From: Gemmatimonadota bacterium
GTDB taxonomy: Bacteria > Gemmatimonadota > Gemmatimonadetes > Longimicrobiales > Gaopeijiaceae
Direction: 5' to 3'
Assembly (NCBI GenBank): GCA_007129525.1
Contig: SKVI01000385.1
Span: forward strand, 1 to 18,023
Length of the DNA: 18,023 nt
The notes below the pieces were generated by a model that was given only the letters and a program-made list of their open reading frames with translations, searched no databases and was not told the DNA's origin. Of this stretch, positions 12,883 to 18,023 are shown in pieces. Made by a program: the position numbers and the translations under genes. The stretch's first letter is position 1. Every line of letters begins with the position of its first letter.

Positions 12883-13872
12883 TCAAGTTCGACTGGCCGG
12901 ATCCAGCCCCGCCATGGCCCTGAGGGTGGCGACCACCGCCCGACCGGTGGCTTCAGGAGCATATCCGCCCTCCAGGGAAGCGACAACCCGTCCCTGACAT
13001 GCCTCCTCGGCCCACTCCATGACCATGCGGGCCGCTCCGTGAAAGTCCCGGGGTCGGAGCAGGAAGCCTCCCAGGGGGTCTTCCGCCAGGCCGTCGTAAC
13101 CGGCCGATATCAGAATGAAGTCCGGTTGGAAAGCCTCACGGGCCGTCTCCAGGGCGCCGCGAAGATGATCCAGGTAGCTTTCGGGGCCGGTGCCACTGGG
13201 CAGAGGCGTATTCAGGGTCGTCCCCTCGCCGGCCCCCTTCCCCCGCTCTCTCTCCGATCCCGTGCCCGGAAAGAGGGGCGACTGGTGCAACGACAGGTAG
13301 AAGACGTTGGGATCGGTGTAGAAGATCTCCTGGGTTCCGTTTCCGTGGTGGATATCCCAGTCCACGATGGCCACCCGCTCCGCCTGACCCGACCGGATGA
13401 GGTGCCTGGCGGCCACCGCCACGTGGTTCACGATACAGAACCCCATGGCCCGGGCGTGAGAGGCGTGGTGCCCCGGGGGCCGGGCCGCCACGAAAGCGTT
13501 TCGAAGCGTGCCCACCATGACCCGGTCCACCGCTTCCAGAATTGCGCCCGAGCTGCCCAGGATGGCATCCCACGACGCGGCTGACACGAAGGTCTCGGGT
13601 CCCACCTCACGCTGCCCTCCTCCCGCCCGCTCGCACGCGAGACGGACCGAGGCGATGTGGTCCCGCGAGTGGACGTCCAGAATGGGGTCGATACGGGCCG
13701 GACGGGCCTCGATCTGGTCCACGTGTCCGTGGAGGGTCAGGAGATCCTTGCCCACCGCCGAAGCCAGCGTACGAAGCCGCCCCTGGTGGTCCGGGTGTCC
13801 CCAACCGGGATCGTGGAGAGCCGCCGCCGGGTGCATGCTGAACCCGGTGGGTGGCGCCTTGGAGTCGACCAT
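12883..13872 (-). CDS. Histone deacetylase-family amidohydrolase
   Basis: This 329-aa protein starts at ATG 13872 with GGAGG 4 nt upstream. Bacterial members remove acetyl groups from acetylated lysines, polyamines or other amides using one zinc ion. The active site is complete: the charge-relay pair H135-H136 (RPPGHHASHARAMGFC), zinc ligands D173 and H175 (VDWDIHHGNGT), D260 (ISAGYDGLAEDPLGG) and the transition-state tyrosine Y304 (SLEGGY). The DWDIHHGNGTQEIFY and EGGY strings place it near class II deacetylases and bacterial HDAC-like amidohydrolases rather than AcuC. It has no signal peptide. It follows carB by 42 nt, so it is probably expressed with it. No acetyltransferase or acetyl-polyamine gene is nearby, so the substrate is unknown. 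Confidence 0.95.
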   Translation of the reverse strand: MVDSKAPPTGFSMHPAAALHDPGWGHPDHQGRLRTLASAVGKDLLTLHGHVDQIEARPARIDPILDVHSRDHIASVRLACERAGGGQREVGPETFVSAASWDAILGSSGAILEAVDRVMVGTLRNAFVAARPPGHHASHARAMGFCIVNHVAVAARHLIRSGQAERVAIVDWDIHHGNGTQEIFYTDPNVFYLSLHQSPLFPGTGSERERGKGAGEGTTLNTPLPSGTGPESYLDHLRGALETAREAFQPDFILISAGYDGLAEDPLGGFLLRPRDFHGAARMVMEWAEEACQGRVVASLEGGYAPEATGRAVVATLRAMAGLDPASRT

Positions 13873-13914
13873 CAGGCCTCCGGAAAGCGATCCGGTTCAG
13901 AGGAAGGGAGCACC

Positions 13915-16900
13915 TCAGCCCACAGACCCCGCCGGAGCCGCAGGTGTTCCCCCCTTTCGGGTTGTCCGCTCCTGCAGGGAATGCACCTGCGGCCGCACCG
14001 AGCGGAGGGCGATGATGGCATCGCATGCGGCACTCGTGGCCGACATGGTGGTCAGATAGGGCACCCGGTACGTGATGGCGGAGCGCCGCATGGCGAAGTC
14101 GTCGTACTGGGACTTCTTGCCCAGCGGCGTATTGATGAGAAGGTCCACGTCACCGCTGACGATGGCATCGACAATATCGGGGCGTCCCTCACCCACCTTG
14201 TAGATCCGCTCTGCGGCCAGCCCCAGCCGGGTCACGTACTCGTGGGTCCCTCCGGTGGCCAGGATCCGAAACCCCAGGTCGCTGAAACGCCGGAGGATGG
14301 GGGTGACTGTAGGCTTGTCGCGGTCGTTCACCGTGACCACCAGCGTGCCGCCGTCTCGGGGGAGCACGTTGTACGCACCTGCCTGGGCTTTGGCGTAGGC
14401 CATGCCCAGCGAGTCGTCGATTCCCATCACCTCTCCGGTGGAACGCATCTCCGGACCCAGCAGGATGTCAACATCGAAGCGGTTGAAGGGGAAGACGGCC
14501 TCCTTGACCGCCACCCCCTGCACCTGGGGCTCGGGGGGAGCGTCCAGCTCCGCCAGCGGCTCTCCGGCCATGACCCGGGCCGCCAGGCGGGCCAGCGGCA
14601 CGCCGGTGGCCTTGCTCACGAAGGGGATGGTCCGGGAGGCCCGGGGGTTCACTTCCAGCACGTAGACCTTCCCGTCACGGATGGCGTACTGGATGTTCAG
14701 CAGCCCCACCACTCCCAGCTCCAGGGCGAAAGCTCGGGTCAGCTCACGGATGCGGTCCAGCTCCTCCGGACCCAGGCGATAGGGGGGCAGCACACAGGCC
14801 GAGTCACCGGAGTGCACCCCGGCGTCCTCGATGTGCTGCATGATGCCTCCAATGACCACGTCGGTCCCGTCGGCCAGGGCGTCCACGTCGGCCTCGAAGG
14901 CGTCCTCGATGAAGCTGTCGATGAGCACGGGGTGGTCCGGCGAGGCCTTCACCGCCCGGGCAAAATAGTCCTCCAGGGCCTCATCGTCGTAGACGATCTC
15001 CATGCCGCGCCCCCCCAGGACGTACGACGGCCGCACCAGGACCGGGTACCCCACGCGGCCTGCCACCTCCAGCGCCTGCTCCAGAGAAGTGGCGACCCCG
15101 TTGGGAGGCACCAGCGCGCCCACCTTCCGGCACACCTGTTCGAACCGCTCCCGGTCCTCCGCCCGGTCGATGGCATCCACCGGGGTGCCCAGGATGGGCA
15201 CACCCGCCGCCTCCAGCCCCTCGGCCAGGTTCAGCGGCGTCTGTCCGCCCAACTGTACCACCACCCCCAGGGGCTTCTCCCGGTCCACGATCTCCAGGAC
15301 GTCCTCCAGGGTCAGGGGCTCGAAGTAGAGTCGGTCCGAGATGTCGAAGTCGGTGGATACGGTCTCCGGATTCGAGTTCACCATGATGGTCTCGTATCCG
15401 GCCTCCCGCAGCGCCAGCACCGCCTGCACGCAGCAGTAGTCGAACTCGATTCCCTGTCCGATGCGGTTGGGGCCGCTCCCCAGGATCACGATCTTCTCGC
15501 GTCCGGTGGGTGGAGCTTCATCCTCGCTCTCGTACGAGGAGTAGAAGTACGGGGTCTCGGACGGAAACTCACCGGCACAGGTATCCACCACGTTGTAGGT
15601 GGGACGAATCCCCCACTCCCACCGCTGGCCCCGAATCTCCGCCTCGGACTCGTCGCGGAGTCGAGCCAACTGCGCGTCGGAGAACCCGTTCCGTTTCATC
15701 CACCGAAGTTCGTCGGCCGCCACTTCGTCGAGATCGACGTACCAGCGCTCCATCTCCACGATCTCCAGGAGCTGGTCCAGGAACCACGGATCAATGTGCG
15801 TGGCCTGCTGGATCTCCTGGAAGGTGGCGGCACGATCCGGATTATCGGACGTCGAATCCCGCGCTCCCTCTCCGTCAACTCCGCCATCCGGGTGGGCGGC
15901 CAGAGCCGCGTCCAGCGCCCTCTTGAGCTGAAAGGGGCGCTCGGCGGTGGGGCGACGGAGCGCCGCCAGAAGCGACTCCCGGTCGTCGGCCGTCAGCCCG
16001 TCATCGTCCAGGGTGTCTCCCACGACCCACCCGATCCGGTCCACCTCGAGGCCCCGGAGTCCCTTCTGCCAAGCCGCCTTGAAGGTGCGGCCAATGGCCA
16101 TGGTCTCGCCCACCGCCTTCATCTGGACCCCCAGGGTGGGGTCCACCTCCGGAAACTTCTCGAAGGCGAACCGGGGGAATTTGACCACCACGTAGTCCAG
16201 GGTCGGCTCGAAGGACGCCGGCGTGTTCCGGGTGATGTCGTTGGGGAGCTCGTGCAGACGATACCCCACCGCCAGCTTGGCACCCACCCGGGCAATCGGA
16301 AAGCCCGTGGCCTTCGACGCCAGCGCCGAAGAACGGCTCACCCGGGGGTTCATCTCGATGACCAGAAGCTCACCTGTGTCCGGGCTCACAGCGAACTGGA
16401 TATTGCAGCCCCCGGCCTCCACCCCAATCTCGCGGATGATGGCGATGGCTGCATCCCGCATCTCCTGAAACTCCACGTCGGAGAGGGTCTGGGCCGGTGC
16501 CACGGTGATGGAGTCCCCCGTGTGCACCCCCATGGGGTCGAGGTTCTCGATGGAGCAGACGATGATGACGTTGTCGTCACCGTCACGGACCACCTCGAGT
16601 TCGTACTCCTTCCACCCAATCACCGACCGATCCACCAGCACCTCGGTAATGGGCGAGGCGTCGAGCCCCCGTCGCACCGCCTGCTCGAACTCCTCCCGAT
16701 TGTACGCGATTCCGCCCCCGGTGCCGCCCAGGGTGTAGGACGGCCGGATAATGGCAGGAAATCCCGTGTCTTCCACGATCTCCAGGGCCTCGGCCAGGGT
16801 CCCGGCAAACCCCCCGTGGGGCACCGCCAACCCAATCCGATTCATGGCGGCGGTGAACTCCTCCCGGTCCTCCGCCATCTCGATGGAGCGGGCGTTGGCA

Positions 16901-17250
16901 CCGATGAGCTCGACCCCGTAGGTGTCCAGAATCCCCTGCTCGTGGAGCTCCATGGCCACGGTCAGAGCAGTCTGCCCCCCCATGGTGGGAAGGATGGCGT
17001 CGGGCCGCTCCTTCTCGATGACCCGGGTCACCCACTCGGTGGTGAGGGGCTCCACGTAGGTCCGATCCGCCAGCTCCGGATCGGTCATGATGGTGGCCGG
17101 GTTCGAGTTCACCAGGATGACCCGGTAGCCCTCCTCTTTGAGGGCCCGTACCGCCTGGGTTCCCGAGTAGTCGAACTCGCAGGCCTGACCAATGACGATG
17201 GGGCCGGAGCCCAGGATCAGGATGGTGTGCAGGTCGTCTCTTTTCGGCAC
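13915..17250 (-). CDS. carB: Carbamoyl-phosphate synthase large subunit
   Basis: CarB makes carbamoyl phosphate from bicarbonate, ammonia (passed from CarA) and two ATP, feeding pyrimidine and arginine synthesis. It is 1111 aa from a GTG start (PKRDDLHTILILGSGPIVIG). Both synthetase halves are present: LGSGPIVIGQACEFDYSGTQA opens the first, LGSGPNRIGQGIEFDYCCVQA the second, each with an ATP-grasp domain (SYTLGGTGGG; SYVLGGRGM). The oligomerisation domain lies between them (THIDPWFLDQLLEIVE). The C-terminal MGS-type allosteric domain carries ATGGTHEY and NTPLGKKSQYDDFAMRR. It is about 40 residues longer than E. coli CarB. Part of this is an acidic insert at about 452-475 (HPDGGVDGEGARDSTSDNPD) just before the oligomerisation domain, and part a C-terminal tail. 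The 100 nt upstream hold a TTGATT (17327-17322) that could be a -35 element, but the -10 match (GAGCTT) is poor. carA is not in the window. Confidence 0.98.
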   Translation of the reverse strand: MPKRDDLHTILILGSGPIVIGQACEFDYSGTQAVRALKEEGYRVILVNSNPATIMTDPELADRTYVEPLTTEWVTRVIEKERPDAILPTMGGQTALTVAMELHEQGILDTYGVELIGANARSIEMAEDREEFTAAMNRIGLAVPHGGFAGTLAEALEIVEDTGFPAIIRPSYTLGGTGGGIAYNREEFEQAVRRGLDASPITEVLVDRSVIGWKEYELEVVRDGDDNVIIVCSIENLDPMGVHTGDSITVAPAQTLSDVEFQEMRDAAIAIIREIGVEAGGCNIQFAVSPDTGELLVIEMNPRVSRSSALASKATGFPIARVGAKLAVGYRLHELPNDITRNTPASFEPTLDYVVVKFPRFAFEKFPEVDPTLGVQMKAVGETMAIGRTFKAAWQKGLRGLEVDRIGWVVGDTLDDDGLTADDRESLLAALRRPTAERPFQLKRALDAALAAHPDGGVDGEGARDSTSDNPDRAATFQEIQQATHIDPWFLDQLLEIVEMERWYVDLDEVAADELRWMKRNGFSDAQLARLRDESEAEIRGQRWEWGIRPTYNVVDTCAGEFPSETPYFYSSYESEDEAPPTGREKIVILGSGPNRIGQGIEFDYCCVQAVLALREAGYETIMVNSNPETVSTDFDISDRLYFEPLTLEDVLEIVDREKPLGVVVQLGGQTPLNLAEGLEAAGVPILGTPVDAIDRAEDRERFEQVCRKVGALVPPNGVATSLEQALEVAGRVGYPVLVRPSYVLGGRGMEIVYDDEALEDYFARAVKASPDHPVLIDSFIEDAFEADVDALADGTDVVIGGIMQHIEDAGVHSGDSACVLPPYRLGPEELDRIRELTRAFALELGVVGLLNIQYAIRDGKVYVLEVNPRASRTIPFVSKATGVPLARLAARVMAGEPLAELDAPPEPQVQGVAVKEAVFPFNRFDVDILLGPEMRSTGEVMGIDDSLGMAYAKAQAGAYNVLPRDGGTLVVTVNDRDKPTVTPILRRFSDLGFRILATGGTHEYVTRLGLAAERIYKVGEGRPDIVDAIVSGDVDLLINTPLGKKSQYDDFAMRRSAITYRVPYLTTMSATSAACDAIIALRSVRPQVHSLQERTTRKGGTPAAPAGSVG

Positions 17251-17350
17251 GTCGGCTCGTCCGGGGCAGCTGGAATCTGATCGGTTGGGTCGCCGGTTAA
17301 GCTCGACTCGGCGCCCCCCGAAATCAACCCGGGCGGGAGAACCGGAAGAG

Positions 17351-17770
17351 CTAACGCCTGTATCGCGGCGTATGGCTCGCCGTCACCGGCACCGGTTCAT
17401 CGTCCATGGCCGCCAGCTGCAGAACGGTCACCGACGGCGCCGGATCCCCCACCTCCCGGACCCTTACCCGGAAATCGGCACTCCCCGACGGTGCGGGCTG
17501 GATGATCACGGCCCGGAACTCGCCCTCCTCCACCTCTTGACTCCAGACCCTCGTACCGGAGTTGCCGACGACATCCAGCACACCGTCACCGGAGACCACC
17601 ACCGCCGCGGCCCCGAAAGGACCGCCGGGTCCCTCGATGGTCACTTCCCAGTCGCCCTCTCCGCTGGGGGTGCGGTCACACCCCGTGAGCACGAGGAGGG
17701 AGGCCATCAGGACCCCGGCCAGGACCCGTCCGGCGCACCGTCGGGCACCGCATCGGAGGTTCGTCGTCAT
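17351..17770 (-). CDS. Putative lipoprotein coupled to a secreted protein
   Basis: This 139-aa protein starts at ATG 17770 behind a strong AAGGAGGAGG. It has a lipoprotein signal: basic N-region, hydrophobic core VLAGVLMASLLVL, and lipobox L28-T-G-C31, so the mature protein is lipid-anchored at Cys31. The mature part looks beta-rich: WEVTIEGPGGPFGAAAVVVS, then GVLDVVGNSGTRVWSQ, then EFRAVIIQPAPSG, FRVRVREVGDPAPSVTVLQL. Alternating hydrophobic strands and the final RVRVREVG..PSVTVLQLA segment suggest a small immunoglobulin-like or jelly-roll sandwich. The start overlaps the stop of the upstream gene as ATGA, so the two proteins are made together. I do not recognise a named family. Confidence 0.82.
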   Translation of the reverse strand: MTTNLRCGARRCAGRVLAGVLMASLLVLTGCDRTPSGEGDWEVTIEGPGGPFGAAAVVVSGDGVLDVVGNSGTRVWSQEVEEGEFRAVIIQPAPSGSADFRVRVREVGDPAPSVTVLQLAAMDDEPVPVTASHTPRYRR

Positions 17771-18023
17771 CGTCCTCCTCCTTGTCCGGATGGGGATTCC
17801 GTCGTGCCATCGGCACCCTCTCCCCCGTTCACGTCCAATCGGATGACCCACCCTCCTTCGGCAGAATCATCTCGCACGACCACGCCCGCCTGGGACGGCG
17901 AGCTCGTTGGGAGCCCAGCGGAAGTGCCTGCGGCATCGAGGAGGTCCGGGTGATCCCGGAGGTAGCTTCGCAGGTCACCCACGTCGTAGCTCCCGGTGCC
18001 GTTGCCCAGGACGTCCAGGAATT
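17767..18023 (-). CDS. C-terminal end of a probable exported protein with dockerin-like EF-hand motif (N-terminus outside window)
   Basis: The last 84 codons of a longer gene are visible; the frame is open to the window edge, so the start lies outside. The first visible stretch FLDVLGNGTGSYDVGDLRSY followed by LRDHPDLLDAAG resembles a dockerin or EF-hand-like calcium loop (D-x3-N-x-T-G-x-x-D-x-x-D followed by a helix). Such loops commonly end large secreted proteins. A Ser/Gly/Asp-rich tail of about 45 residues (VVVRDDSAEGGWVIRLDVNG and on) ends the protein without a membrane anchor. Its stop overlaps the start of the lipoprotein by 4 bp. Secretion and a hydrolase or protease identity for the missing part are inferred from the motif and neighbour only. 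Confidence 0.72.
   Translation of the reverse strand, partial: FLDVLGNGTGSYDVGDLRSYLRDHPDLLDAAGTSAGLPTSSPSQAGVVVRDDSAEGGWVIRLDVNGGEGADGTTESPSGQGGGR

Noticed and set aside
13657..17280. A 1207-codon open frame on the plus strand across carB and the end of the deacetylase-like gene.
   Set aside because: It lies antisense to carB. High GC3 removes stop codons from the opposing strand, the translation is His/Gly/Pro/Arg-rich without any recognisable domain, and carB is unmistakable.

Overview
The window looks like chromosomal DNA from a high-GC bacterium: G+C is about two thirds by eye, GC3 is strong, starts are a mix of ATG and GTG, and several gene junctions overlap by 4 bp (ATGA or GTGA). The gene mix fits a free-living Gram-negative of the Gemmatimonadota or a similar phylum. 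The signs are an ECF sigma factor with a membrane-anchored partner, a lipoprotein coupled to a secreted protein with a dockerin-like C-terminus, a fused ADP-forming acyl-CoA synthetase and a stand-alone HNH protein. The phylum call is inference. I see no rRNA, tRNA, CRISPR array, insertion sequence, integrase or phage gene.

Layout. (1) 1-880, minus: an ECF sigma factor whose stop overlaps the start of a single-pass membrane protein, probably its anti-sigma factor, cut by the window edge. (2) 881-1728: a gene-poor stretch with a convincing minus-strand intrinsic terminator, a strong imperfect hairpin and a candidate 81-aa ORF. (3) 1729-2662, minus: a 6-pyruvoyl-tetrahydropterin-synthase-like protein with altered catalytic residues, followed one base later by an unknown protein with a disordered head and a basic tail. 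(4) 2798-7015, plus, divergent from (3): fused acyl-CoA synthetase (ADP-forming), an unknown 162-aa protein, and a two-TM PAS histidine kinase five bases behind it. (5) 7010-13872 plus carB to 17250, minus: one dense run transcribed carB, histone-deacetylase-family amidohydrolase, a tiny exported CcmH-like protein, a SAM methyltransferase, an M24 peptidase, priA and an HNH protein. It converges on the kinase with a 6-bp overlap of coding ends. (6) 17351-18023, minus: a lipoprotein coupled by ATGA to the C-terminal end of a probable exported protein.

How they may work together. carB (pyrimidine and arginine precursor synthesis) and priA (replication restart) are housekeeping genes. The genes between them are chained by short gaps and overlaps, so they are probably cotranscribed, though no shared pathway is evident. 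The 162-aa protein and the kinase are a likely two-gene signalling unit with no response regulator in view. The secreted protein and lipoprotein at the right edge look like an envelope pair. Much of the window is ordinary core genome. The parts most worth a second look are the catalytically altered PTPS-like protein with its unknown partner, the shortened CcmH-like mini-protein, the secreted-protein/lipoprotein pair, and the structured region ending at the terminator at 1128-1165.
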